Assembly: GCA_903918045.1 (NCBI GenBank)
Contig: CAIXCY010000211.1
Span: forward strand, 1-34,744
Reading direction: 5' to 3'
Source of the DNA: an uncultured Bacteroidia bacterium
GTDB lineage: Bacteria > Bacteroidota > Bacteroidia > Bacteroidales > Prolixibacteraceae
DNA length: 34,744 nt
The position numbers and the translations under genes were made by a program. Position 1 is the first letter of the stretch; each line of letters starts with the position of its first letter. The notes below the pieces were generated by a model. That model did no database searches. It saw only the letters and a program-made list of their open reading frames with translations, and was not told the origin of the DNA. Positions 1-6,639 of the stretch are shown here, in pieces.

Positions 1-82
1 TATTCAAAAAACTTGTAGTTTATCAGCAGATCGACCTTCCCGATTTTTATCGGGACGCTCTAACCAACTGAGCTACCTCGCC
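1..82 (-). pseudogene. tRNA relic with palindromic replacement of the anticodon arm
   Basis: Reading leftward from 82, the 5' acceptor strand GGCGAGG, TA and a normal D-arm (GCTCAGTTGGTTAGAGC) are intact. Where the anticodon arm should be there is a perfect 7-4-7 palindrome (38-55, TCCCGAT-TTTT-ATCGGGA), then AGGTC as in a variable loop. After that there is no T-arm (no GTTCGAATC-like loop) and no 3' acceptor strand matching GGCGAGG within the expected 76 nt. This is therefore a broken tRNA, not a functional one. A good promoter lies upstream at 207-237. An assembly artefact at the edge of the window is possible. Confidence 0.6.
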
Positions 83-141
83 ATTATTTCAACTTACTTT
101 TTGATCCCTCGACCTTCCCGATTTTTATCGGGACGATCTAA
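31..141. repeat. Two copies of a tRNA-like palindromic element
   Basis: Bases 31-63 and 109-141 match at 32 of 33 positions, and weaker similarity continues over the D-arm of the tRNA relic (71-75 compared with 149-153). Each copy contains the same 18-nt palindrome (38-55 and 116-133). The right copy continues on the minus strand as AGGTCGAGGGATC, which resembles the start of a tRNA variable loop and T-arm. The copies look like degenerate descendants of one tRNA-derived unit. Confidence 0.7.
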
Positions 142-149
142 ACAACTCA

Positions 150-165
150 TCCGTCAGCTGACGGA
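150..165. repeat. 16-bp perfect palindrome
   Basis: TCCGTCAGCTGACGGA is a perfect inverted repeat directly beside the second tRNA-like copy. A one-base variant (TCCGTCAGATGACGGA) sits 25 kb away at 25336-25351 inside an unrelated repeat, which suggests a dispersed element and not chance. Confidence 0.6.
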
Positions 166-206
166 CAATATTTCAAATCCAAACCGAATTTTTACGCTTT
201 GAGGGT

Positions 207-237
207 GCAAAGATAATACCTTTCTGCTTTATGACAA
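207..237 (-). promoter_or_regulatory. Bacteroidota-type promoter reading toward the tRNA relic
   Basis: On the minus strand TTG (237-235), a 19-nt spacer and TATCTTTG (215-208) fit the Bacteroidota primary-sigma consensus TTTG-N19-TAnnTTTG very well; transcription would begin near 200 and run into the tRNA relic. There is no other gene to the left within the window that it could serve. Confidence 0.65.
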
Positions 238-337
238 CCCCAAAGATTTTTTTTTTGAATTTTATCTCATGTATCTATTCAAAATATTGAATTTTCTAAA
301 TAATTCGCTATTTTGCACCTATCGATCAGAATAAACT

Positions 338-345
338 TAAATTTG
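338..345 (+). promoter_or_regulatory. Candidate -7 box upstream of the START-like gene
   Basis: TAAATTTG followed by CAC is a perfect TAnnTTTG match. It lies about 155 nt before the START-like gene and diverges from the promoter at 207-237. A clear -33 box at the right distance is not visible. Confidence 0.4.
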
Positions 346-501
346 CACACTGTTCATGAAGATCTGAAACTCCCTAAAAAGCATAGGGTTATAAGTGCTG
401 ATCAAAATTAAGAAATCAAAATTCGTTTTATATCCCCTTTTTGCTGGAAAGGAAGAGCTGAAAACGAAAGAAATGAAACCATATTAACTAATTTATTCCG
501 A

Positions 502-873
502 GTGAAAGAGATACGATTAGAATTCTTCCTGAAAACCTCACCTGCTGTATTGTTCAGCAGGATTAGCACTCCGTCCGGCCTGGCCGAATGGTTTGCAGAC
601 AATGTAAAGATTGAAGGAAAAATATTTACCTTTTATTGGGGAACAACAGAACAACAAGCCCAGGTACTGACCATGATACCCAACATCGCAATTAGTTTCC
701 GCTGGCTCGACATGGAACCCGGGTATGAATTTGGATTCGATATTATTCAGGATGAACTTACAGGCGATGTGGCACTGATCGTTACAGACAATATTGATGA
801 TGAAGACGCCGAAGACACAAGCAACCTTTGGATTTCTCAGGTCGCTAAATTAAAACATATGATCGGCTCGTAG
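502..873 (+). CDS. START/SRPBCC-like domain protein (AHSA1-type, Bacteroidota family)
   Basis: The 123-residue protein is a single SRPBCC-fold domain of the kind annotated as START-like or Hsp90-ATPase-activator-like in Bacteroidota. Recognisable features are the early TPSGLAEWFADNV segment (about residues 23-35), the aromatic-rich strand FYWGTTEQ, the central ELTGDVALIVTDN strand and the closing helix LWISQVAKLKHM. Such domains bind hydrophobic ligands in a cavity, but the ligand of this family is not known to me. The start is a GTG; no ATG exists in frame upstream, and the family normally begins a few residues before the LEFFLKTSP strand, so GTG fits. It lies 62 nt before the LptF/LptG gene, in the same direction, with a separate promoter between them. 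Confidence 0.85.
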   Translation: MKEIRLEFFLKTSPAVLFSRISTPSGLAEWFADNVKIEGKIFTFYWGTTEQQAQVLTMIPNIAISFRWLDMEPGYEFGFDIIQDELTGDVALIVTDNIDDEDAEDTSNLWISQVAKLKHMIGS

Positions 874-904
874 ATTTAAATACCCCCAAATCCCAAAAAA
901 GGTG

Positions 905-912
905 TAACTTTG
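905..912 (+). promoter_or_regulatory. -7 box for the permease-ribBA gene group
   Basis: TAACTTTG followed by C matches TAnnTTTG exactly and lies 24 nt before the ATG of the LptF/LptG permease, giving a short leader. This suggests that the permease and the genes after it have their own transcription start. Confidence 0.6.
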
Positions 913-935
913 CGTTCGTTTCAGAAACCTATTGC

Positions 936-2405
936 ATGAAGCGACTACATCTGTATATTATTAAGAGTTTTATAGGCCCTTTCTTTGTAACATTGCTCAT
1001 CTCCCTCTTCGTACTGCTTATGCAGTTTTTATGGGTTTACCTTGACGAGCTTGTTGGCAAAGGATTGGATTTCAGCATAATACTTGAATTCATCGTCTAC
1101 ACGATGGCCATGTTGATGACCAATGCTTTGCCTTTGGCCATGCTACTGGCATCGATTATGACTTTTGGAGATCTTGGCGAAAACAACGAATTGCTGGCAA
1201 TGAAAGCTGCAGGAATTTCCTTGTACAGGATTATGAAACCTGTTATTGTTTTAAGTATCCTCCTTAGTATTGGCTCATTTTACTTCTACAACCAGGTAAT
1301 CCCTGTATCCTACAAAAAGTTGATTGCTTTAATGTCAAGCATCCGGCAACTACGACCTGAAATCATCGTTAAAGAGGGTGTTTTCTCCAACGAGATTGAT
1401 AATTACTCCATCAAAGTGGGCAAAAAAACGGCCAATGGTGATATGCTTTATGATATTATGATTTACGATCACACCGAGGACAAGGGAAATACAACGATTA
1501 CAGTTGCCGACTCAGGGACTATGAAGATTACAAAGGATAAAAAATATATGATTTTGAATCTCTTTTCTGGTCAGACCCACAGCGAAATGCAACCTGCTGA
1601 CCGAAGAAAGACAACCTACCCCGCCAGAACGGATAAATTCACCAAACAATCCATCTTTACGGTTTTACAGGGGATGGAGCTTGAACGAAAGGATGAAAGT
1701 GTGTTTAAAAACCAAAATCGGGCGCTCAATAATGCGCAGATCGTCTATTTTGTTGACTCAATCGGCCGGCAACTCGATAAAAGACGGGTCGACTTTTCCA
1801 CAACGCTGAATTATATCTCCCCGGCCAATACAAACGTAATAAAACTCGCCCGTAAAGATTCAGTAAAATCGAAGCCAATAAAATTAGTACAATATATCGA
1901 TGTCGATGAAATTTATGCAAAGGCATCATCTGGCAACAGATCAGGAATAATTAATACAGCGCTGAATAATGCACGAAATAATATCCGGGTCATTCAGCAA
2001 TCAGAAGAGATGCTCATCTCCTCTCAAAGAAATTTAAACCGTTTCGGGATAGAGTGGCATAAAAAATACACCTTTGCGATCGCATGTCTGGTCTTTCTTT
2101 TTATAGGAGCTCCCCTTGGAGCCATTATCCGTAAGGGAGGCCTCGGTATGCCCCTTGTAATTTCAGTGGTCCTGTTTATTTTTTACTGGGTAATTACTAC
2201 AACGGGAGAAAAATTTGCACGTGAAAGCATCCCAGTCTGGGAAGGAGTCTGGTTTTCAACGTTCATCTTTTTACCGGCCGGAATCTTCCTGACCTATAAG
2301 GCAGCCAACGATTCTGTCGTATTTAATGTTAATTCCTATGGCGAATTCTTCAAAAAACTCTTCAGCAGATTAAAGAAAAAACCCGAGGAAAAAAAAGATA
2401 ATTAG
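936..2405 (+). CDS. LptF/LptG family lipopolysaccharide export permease
   Basis: This 489-residue inner-membrane protein has the YjgP/YjgQ (LptF/LptG) layout: hydrophobic segments near residues 10-32, about 50-75 and 100-120, a long periplasmic beta-rich region (about 125-370), and three closing membrane segments (about 380-460), ending in a lysine-rich cytoplasmic tail. The family forms the membrane part of the LptB2FG ABC transporter, which extracts lipopolysaccharide from the inner membrane and passes it to LptC. At 489 residues it is longer than the roughly 360-residue proteobacterial proteins; the extra length lies in the periplasmic region, as is usual in Bacteroidota. No ATPase is encoded nearby. 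It begins at an ATG just after a good promoter and is followed 17 nt later by ribBA. I cannot decide between LptF and LptG. Confidence 0.92.
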   Translation: MKRLHLYIIKSFIGPFFVTLLISLFVLLMQFLWVYLDELVGKGLDFSIILEFIVYTMAMLMTNALPLAMLLASIMTFGDLGENNELLAMKAAGISLYRIMKPVIVLSILLSIGSFYFYNQVIPVSYKKLIALMSSIRQLRPEIIVKEGVFSNEIDNYSIKVGKKTANGDMLYDIMIYDHTEDKGNTTITVADSGTMKITKDKKYMILNLFSGQTHSEMQPADRRKTTYPARTDKFTKQSIFTVLQGMELERKDESVFKNQNRALNNAQIVYFVDSIGRQLDKRRVDFSTTLNYISPANTNVIKLARKDSVKSKPIKLVQYIDVDEIYAKASSGNRSGIINTALNNARNNIRVIQQSEEMLISSQRNLNRFGIEWHKKYTFAIACLVFLFIGAPLGAIIRKGGLGMPLVISVVLFIFYWVITTTGEKFARESIPVWEGVWFSTFIFLPAGIFLTYKAANDSVVFNVNSYGEFFKKLFSRLKKKPEEKKDN

Positions 2406-2422
2406 CTCATTATAATTCAAAT

Positions 2423-3628
2423 ATGAATGACTTTAAATTGAATACCATTGAGGAAGCTGTCGAAGACCTCCGAAATGGCAAATTAATCATCGTGGTAGAT
2501 GATGAAGATCGTGAAAATGAAGGTGACTTTGTCGCAGTAGCAGAAAAAATGACCCCTGAAATGGTCAACTTTATGGCAACTGAAGGTCGTGGTCTAATCT
2601 GTGTTCCAATGACAGAGGAACGTTGCGATGCACTCGACCTGAATTTGATGGTAGGGGTAAATACCTCGCTTCATGAAACCCCTTTTACAGTTTCTGTAGA
2701 TGCCGTTGGAGACAATGTCACAACCGGAATCTCAGCGCACGACCGCGCAATTACAATCCGTAAACTTGCAGATCCGGCTACAAAACCGAATGAACTCGGA
2801 CGACCAGGACATATTTTTCCATTACGGGCCCGAAGCAGGGGAGTTCTTCGTCGTGCAGGTCATACGGAAGCATCTGTTGATCTTGCAATACTGGCGGGGC
2901 TTGAACCTGCCGCAGTTCTTGTAGAGATAATGAATCCAGATGGTACAATGGCCAGACTTCCGGAGCTTTTTGAGATTGCAAAGAAATTCGCACTTAAAAT
3001 TGTCTCAATAGAAGATCTTATTGCCTATCGAATTAATAGAGAGAGCCTTATCGAAAAAGGGGAGGAAGTTAAATTACCTACCGCTTTTGGAGATTTCAGA
3101 CTGATTCCATTTCTTCAGAAATCAAATGGCGTAGAACATATTGCCCTTATAAAAGGGGGATGGGAACCAGATGATGCAGTTCTTGTACGGGTACACTCCT
3201 CATGCGCTACCGGTGATATTTTCGGCTCCCTGAGATGCGAATGTGGCGATCAGCTCCACAAAGCAATGGGACTTATCGAAAAGGAGGGGAAAGGGGTAAT
3301 TGTCTATATTCAGCAGGAAGGGCGCGGAATCGGTCTGATGAATAAAATTAAAGCCTATAAACTTCAGGAAATGGGTATCGATACAGTCGATGCTAATATT
3401 CATCTCGGTTTTGATCCCGACGAACGGGACTATGGGGTGGGTGCACAAATCTTATCCAATCTGGGTGTCCGCAAAATGCGCCTCTTAACCAATAATCCGG
3501 TCAAAAGGGTAGGTTTGGAAGCCTATGGCCTCAATATCGTAGAGTCAATCCCAATCGTGATAAAATCAAATCCTCATAACGAGGTCTATATGAAAACGAA
3601 GCGCGATCGGATGGGACACTCCCTGTAA
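2423..3628 (+). CDS. ribBA: Bifunctional 3,4-dihydroxy-2-butanone 4-phosphate synthase / GTP cyclohydrolase II
   Basis: This fused enzyme starts both branches of riboflavin synthesis: RibB converts ribulose 5-phosphate to dihydroxybutanone phosphate plus formate, and RibA opens GTP to the diaminopyrimidinone phosphate. The N-terminal half carries the RibB acidic metal motif [10 protein letters not shown] (residues 26-35), the [11 protein letters not shown] loop (53-63) and [10 protein letters not shown] (146-155). The C-terminal half carries the RibA zinc site: RVHSSC (256-261) with Cys261, Cys272 and Cys274, and the catalytic stretch [10 protein letters not shown] (297-306). The length of 401 residues is usual for the fusion and no key residue is missing. 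It sits 17 nt after the permease and 19 nt before the next small gene, so co-transcription is likely. No FMN riboswitch is visible in the short gap. Confidence 0.98.
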   Translation: MNDFKLNTIEEAVEDLRNGKLIIVVDDEDRENEGDFVAVAEKMTPEMVNFMATEGRGLICVPMTEERCDALDLNLMVGVNTSLHETPFTVSVDAVGDNVTTGISAHDRAITIRKLADPATKPNELGRPGHIFPLRARSRGVLRRAGHTEASVDLAILAGLEPAAVLVEIMNPDGTMARLPELFEIAKKFALKIVSIEDLIAYRINRESLIEKGEEVKLPTAFGDFRLIPFLQKSNGVEHIALIKGGWEPDDAVLVRVHSSCATGDIFGSLRCECGDQLHKAMGLIEKEGKGVIVYIQQEGRGIGLMNKIKAYKLQEMGIDTVDANIHLGFDPDERDYGVGAQILSNLGVRKMRLLTNNPVKRVGLEAYGLNIVESIPIVIKSNPHNEVYMKTKRDRMGHSL

Positions 3629-3647
3629 TCTCAATAAACCCTTGCAA

Positions 3648-3842
3648 ATGTCTGATAATATTGAATATAGTAGTGAATATGAAAATCAGCCGAAAGCAGG
3701 AATCGATTATATCTTATCAAAGGATGGTTATCGGATTATGACAGAACGGTTTCTGATTAATCGCGGCTTTTGCTGTGGTAACGGTTGCCAGAATTGTCCC
3801 TATTTCCCGAAAGCCACAAAGGGGAATACCACATTGCGTTAA
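3648..3842 (+). CDS. Small cysteine-rich DUF5522-type protein
   Basis: This 64-residue protein ends in a conserved cysteine cluster, RGFCCGNGCQNCPYFP (about residues 40-55), preceded by an aromatic GYRIMTERFLI segment. The pattern matches the Bacteroidota family annotated as DUF5522, whose role is unknown. The four cysteines (CC-x3-C-x2-C) suggest a bound zinc or iron-sulfur cluster, which is inference only. I chose the ATG at 3648 in preference to an in-frame TTG six bases earlier. The gene lies 19 nt after ribBA and 47 nt before fmt on the same strand. Confidence 0.8.
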   Translation: MSDNIEYSSEYENQPKAGIDYILSKDGYRIMTERFLINRGFCCGNGCQNCPYFPKATKGNTTLR

Positions 3843-3889
3843 TTATATAAGAAAAAGTTTAATTGTTTTGCCTCACAAATCCTTAACCG

Positions 3890-4855
3890 ATGAACGGAAA
3901 AGAGCTGCGGATTGTCTTTATGGGCACCCCTGAATTTGCAGTCATAAGTTTGAAAGCGCTGGTAGAAAACGGCTATAATGTTGTAGGCGTTGTAACTGCG
4001 CCGGATCGCCCTTCCGGTAGAGGACAACTTATGCACCAGTCGGATGTTAAGAAATTCGCGATAAACTGCGGACTGCCGGTACTTCAACCCGAAAAGCTTA
4101 AAGATGAGCGCTTTCTTGAGGAATTAAGAGTTCTTCAGCCCGATATGCAAATTGTAGTAGCCTTCAGAATGCTTCCTGAAGTGGTTTGGAAAATGCCTCC
4201 AATGGGAACATTTAATTTACACGGATCGCTTCTCCCCCGCTACCGTGGGGCAGCACCCCTCAATTGGGCGATTATAAATGGAGATCAGGAAACCGGGGTG
4301 TCGACCTTTCTACTCAAACAGGAGATCGACACCGGAAATATTTTATTCCAGGAAAAAATTGAGATTGGTTCTGAAGATACTCTTGGTGATCTTCACGATA
4401 AACTGATGGTCATTGGAGCAGCTCTTGTCCTAAAAACAATCGAGGCTTTAGCAAGTGGTACCGTTGACCCACTTCCGCAAAGTTCACTTATTATAGATCC
4501 TGATCGGCTCCATGCACCTAAAATCTTCAAAGAAACTTGTAAAATAAACTGGGATTCAGCAGCAAAAAGTATAAATAACCTCATCCGTGGATTAAGTCCT
4601 TATCCTGCTGCATGGACTAATTTTGAGGGAAACGGTTCCGAAATCGGAGTCAAGGTCTTTAAGGCTTCAGTGGAATTGCATGAGCATCAATACAAACCTG
4701 GAGAAATACTTAGCGACAATAAAAACTACCTTAAAATTGCATGTGCGGACGGATTCCTCCATATTCTTGATTTGCAACTGGCTGGAAAAAAACGACTTGA
4801 AATTGCACCCTTTCTGCGCGGATTTCCAAATGCTGGAAATTACAGGGCGGAATGA
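3890..4855 (+). CDS. fmt: Methionyl-tRNA formyltransferase
   Basis: Fmt transfers a formyl group from 10-formyltetrahydrofolate to methionyl-initiator tRNA in the cytoplasm. The N-terminal Rossmann-like domain has the expected FMGTPEFAV opening (residues 10-18) and the PDRPSGRGQ loop (38-46). The catalytic triad is present as Asn109 and His111 in FNLHGSLLPRYRGAAPLNW, with Asp147 in EIDTGN. The C-terminal tRNA-binding domain follows from about residue 205 (LIRGLSPYPAAW). The length of 321 residues is typical. It is the last gene of the left plus-strand group and ends 97 nt before the stop codon of the convergent glucosaminidase gene. Confidence 0.97.
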   Translation: MNGKELRIVFMGTPEFAVISLKALVENGYNVVGVVTAPDRPSGRGQLMHQSDVKKFAINCGLPVLQPEKLKDERFLEELRVLQPDMQIVVAFRMLPEVVWKMPPMGTFNLHGSLLPRYRGAAPLNWAIINGDQETGVSTFLLKQEIDTGNILFQEKIEIGSEDTLGDLHDKLMVIGAALVLKTIEALASGTVDPLPQSSLIIDPDRLHAPKIFKETCKINWDSAAKSINNLIRGLSPYPAAWTNFEGNGSEIGVKVFKASVELHEHQYKPGEILSDNKNYLKIACADGFLHILDLQLAGKKRLEIAPFLRGFPNAGNYRAE

Positions 4856-4951
4856 ATCGAAGAATAGAATGAAAGAATTAAGGAGTGAAAGAATTAAAGA
4901 ATTTATCTCTTTCAGGACTTTTCATTCTTAATTCCTTCATTTTTCATTCCC
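4856..4951. repeat. AT-rich inverted repeat between convergent genes
   Basis: Repeats of GAATGAAAGAATTAAGGAGT type on the left are followed by their complement (CATTCTTAATTCCTTCATT) on the right, around a short centre near 4905-4915. The region separates the ends of fmt and the glucosaminidase gene and could terminate transcription from both sides, although it lacks a GC-rich stem. Confidence 0.5.
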
Positions 4952-5935
4952 TCATTCCCCGCTCACTCTGTATCTCAATGAGATTTGCTGTCCTGGCACA
5001 AGCGTTTCATTCCTCTTTATTCTGTTTTTCCGGCAAAGGGCATTAAGCCTGATTCCGTACCATTGCGCAACAGACCAGAGAGACTCACCCACCCGCATCG
5101 TATGAACAGTGTTTCCCTGAGGTGCTCTACCACGTTTACGCTGAAGAAATACCACAGTGCCGGGCTCTAATGACTCTCCCTTTCCAACATCATTATACCA
5201 GCAAATCGTTGACTCCTTCATCGAGAATTCAGCAGCTAACCTCTCGTAGGTATCCCCCTCCTTCGAGAAAAAAGCATTTTTCCCATTCCTCTTTTTAACA
5301 TCCCTGGTGATATAGGGATCAGACAACAGGTTTTGCCCATGCTTTTCGTGCTTGCTAAAGATTGATTTAGGTCCAACTTCCGGTTCTATTATACCGGAAG
5401 AATTGCTGGCCAGATCATCCAACTTATAAAGCTGAAACTCCTCAATAATCTTAAGAAGTCTTTCCGGATAAGTGGGGTCAGTTGCATAACCGGCTCTCTT
5501 TAATCCATAGGCCCATTTCTTATAATCCTTGATATTATAATCGAATAGAAACTGGTAACGCATTCCGCCCGTTAAGAACTCCGAATGATCCCTGTATGAC
5601 TCCTGGGCATTGCGGTATTTACGGAAACATTCGTCATGTGCATCGTCGTCCTTTCGGATTGTAGGCCCATTCCAGTTGCTTTTGCACTTTATCCCAAAAT
5701 GGTTGTTCGCCTCTGTTGCAAGGGTCGAATTACCATCACTTGACTCGAGACATGCCTGAGCCATTGTGATGCTGGCAGGTATGTGATACTCCATCATCTC
5801 CTGCATCGCAATCTTTGCAAACTGATCAATATACTGCTGGCGGGTATTTTTTTGTGGCGGAAAGCCATTTACCACAAATGAAAGGCTACAAAAGGCACCT
5901 GTTAAAAGAAGTATTTTAGACCGAATTCGAAACAT
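4952..5935 (-). CDS. Secreted GH73-type glucosaminidase with LysM domains
   Basis: This 327-residue protein begins with a signal peptide (hydrophobic core at about residues 8-24). A GH73-like endo-beta-N-acetylglucosaminidase domain covers about residues 33-172: SITMAQACLESSDGNSTLA holds the likely catalytic Glu64, and NNHFGIKC and GLKRAGYATDPTYPERLL are typical family segments. Two LysM-like repeats follow (about 222-265 with KEGDTYERLAAEF, and 278-322 with RVGESLWSVAQWYGI), which would bind peptidoglycan. It probably cuts glycan strands in the periplasm during wall growth or division. It faces the cytidine deaminase gene across a 116-nt divergent promoter region and is convergent with fmt. 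Confidence 0.93.
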   Translation of the reverse strand: MFRIRSKILLLTGAFCSLSFVVNGFPPQKNTRQQYIDQFAKIAMQEMMEYHIPASITMAQACLESSDGNSTLATEANNHFGIKCKSNWNGPTIRKDDDAHDECFRKYRNAQESYRDHSEFLTGGMRYQFLFDYNIKDYKKWAYGLKRAGYATDPTYPERLLKIIEEFQLYKLDDLASNSSGIIEPEVGPKSIFSKHEKHGQNLLSDPYITRDVKKRNGKNAFFSKEGDTYERLAAEFSMKESTICWYNDVGKGESLEPGTVVFLQRKRGRAPQGNTVHTMRVGESLWSVAQWYGIRLNALCRKNRIKRNETLVPGQQISLRYRVSGE

Positions 5936-5968
5936 ATTTTAAAGTAACTGTGTTGTTCAATTTGCTTT

Positions 5969-5976
5969 CAAAATTA
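5969..5976 (-). promoter_or_regulatory. Candidate -7 box for the glucosaminidase gene
   Basis: The minus strand reads TAATTTTG, a perfect TAnnTTTG match, 34 nt before the ATG. No -33 box at 19-20 nt is obvious, so the call is weak. Confidence 0.35.
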
Positions 5977-6022
5977 AAAAATTCGGGATGATTGCCGCTA
6001 AATATTATAAATTCAAATATCT

Positions 6023-6030
6023 TACCTTTG
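6023..6030 (+). promoter_or_regulatory. -7 box for cytidine deaminase
   Basis: TACCTTTG is a perfect TAnnTTTG match 22 nt upstream of the cdd ATG, giving a short leader typical of this phylum. It diverges from the glucosaminidase promoter candidate. Confidence 0.55.
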
Positions 6031-6051
6031 ATCATTGTTTAATAACCTGTC

Positions 6052-6540
6052 ATGCACGAAAAAACCTTCGAAATAAAATACACTAATTATCAGTTTCTGG
6101 CAGAGATGCCCGAAGCTGACAGACAACTAATTCAAAAAGCGAGAGAAGCGCTCTTACGCGGATATGCTCCCTACTCCGGATTTCGCGTAGGAGCGGCTGT
6201 TTTACTTCAGAATGGGTCTATTATCACTGGCAATAATCAGGAAAATGCCGCTTATCCATCCGGACTATGTGCTGAAAGAACCGCCTTATTCTATGCTTCT
6301 TCGCAATATCCCAATATTCCAATTATTGCAATTGCAGTAAGCACATTTGGCAATGGCCTTTCAGATGAGGCGAAACCTTGCGGCGCTTGCCGCCAGGTAA
6401 TGTCAGAATATGAAGATCTTTCAGGGAAGCCTTTACGTATTATTCTGGATGGAACAGATCAGATCACCATTTTTGACACCATTGATTGCCTGTTGCCATT
6501 TCGATTTCGCCAGAGAGATATGGAAGGGGAAAATGGTTAA
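6052..6540 (+). CDS. cdd: Cytidine deaminase
   Basis: This cytoplasmic zinc enzyme converts cytidine and deoxycytidine to uridine and deoxyuridine for pyrimidine salvage. The 162-residue chain has the full signature: YAPYSGFRVGAAV (residues 38-50), CAE at 73-75 with zinc ligand Cys73 and proton-shuttle Glu75, and PCGACRQ with zinc ligands Cys110 and Cys113. The size corresponds to the short, tetrameric class. The first 20 residues are a small extension that is common in Bacteroidota. It is a single-gene unit with its own promoter and a strong terminator right after it. Confidence 0.96.
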   Translation: MHEKTFEIKYTNYQFLAEMPEADRQLIQKAREALLRGYAPYSGFRVGAAVLLQNGSIITGNNQENAAYPSGLCAERTALFYASSQYPNIPIIAIAVSTFGNGLSDEAKPCGACRQVMSEYEDLSGKPLRIILDGTDQITIFDTIDCLLPFRFRQRDMEGENG

Positions 6541-6560
6541 TGGTAAATGGTTAATGGTTA
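6534..6560. repeat. TTAATGGT-type short tandem repeat
   Basis: Three imperfect units of ATGGTTAATGGTAA type overlap the stop codon of cdd. The same unit (ATTAATGGTTAAT) occurs twice at 29725-29752, so it seems to be a recurring filler in this genome. Confidence 0.5.
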
Positions 6561-6562
6561 AC

Positions 6563-6600
6563 GCCAGGTGAAAATTGATGCATTTTCACCTGGCATTTTT
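6563..6600 (+). terminator. Rho-independent terminator after cdd
   Basis: A perfect 13-bp stem (6563-6575 with 6582-6594), a 6-nt loop and a following ATTTTT tract form a textbook intrinsic terminator 22 nt after the cdd stop codon. A T-rich run on the plus side makes it best suited to plus-strand transcripts. Confidence 0.85.
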
Positions 6601-6601
6601 C

Positions 6602-6630
6602 AATTTTTAATTTTTAATTTTTAATTTTTA
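6602..6630. repeat. AATTTTT heptamer tandem repeat
   Basis: About four head-to-tail copies of AATTTTT follow the terminator and lie just outside the stop codon of the macroglobulin-like gene. The period of seven suggests replication slippage. Confidence 0.7.
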
Positions 6631-6639
6631 TCTCTCCCT

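Noticed and set aside
408-602. A 64-codon minus-strand frame
   Set aside because: It overlaps the START-like gene and its upstream region, with no recognisable product.
2405-2423. FMN riboswitch ahead of ribBA
   Set aside because: The gap is only 17 nt, too short for an FMN aptamer, and no RFN motif is seen.
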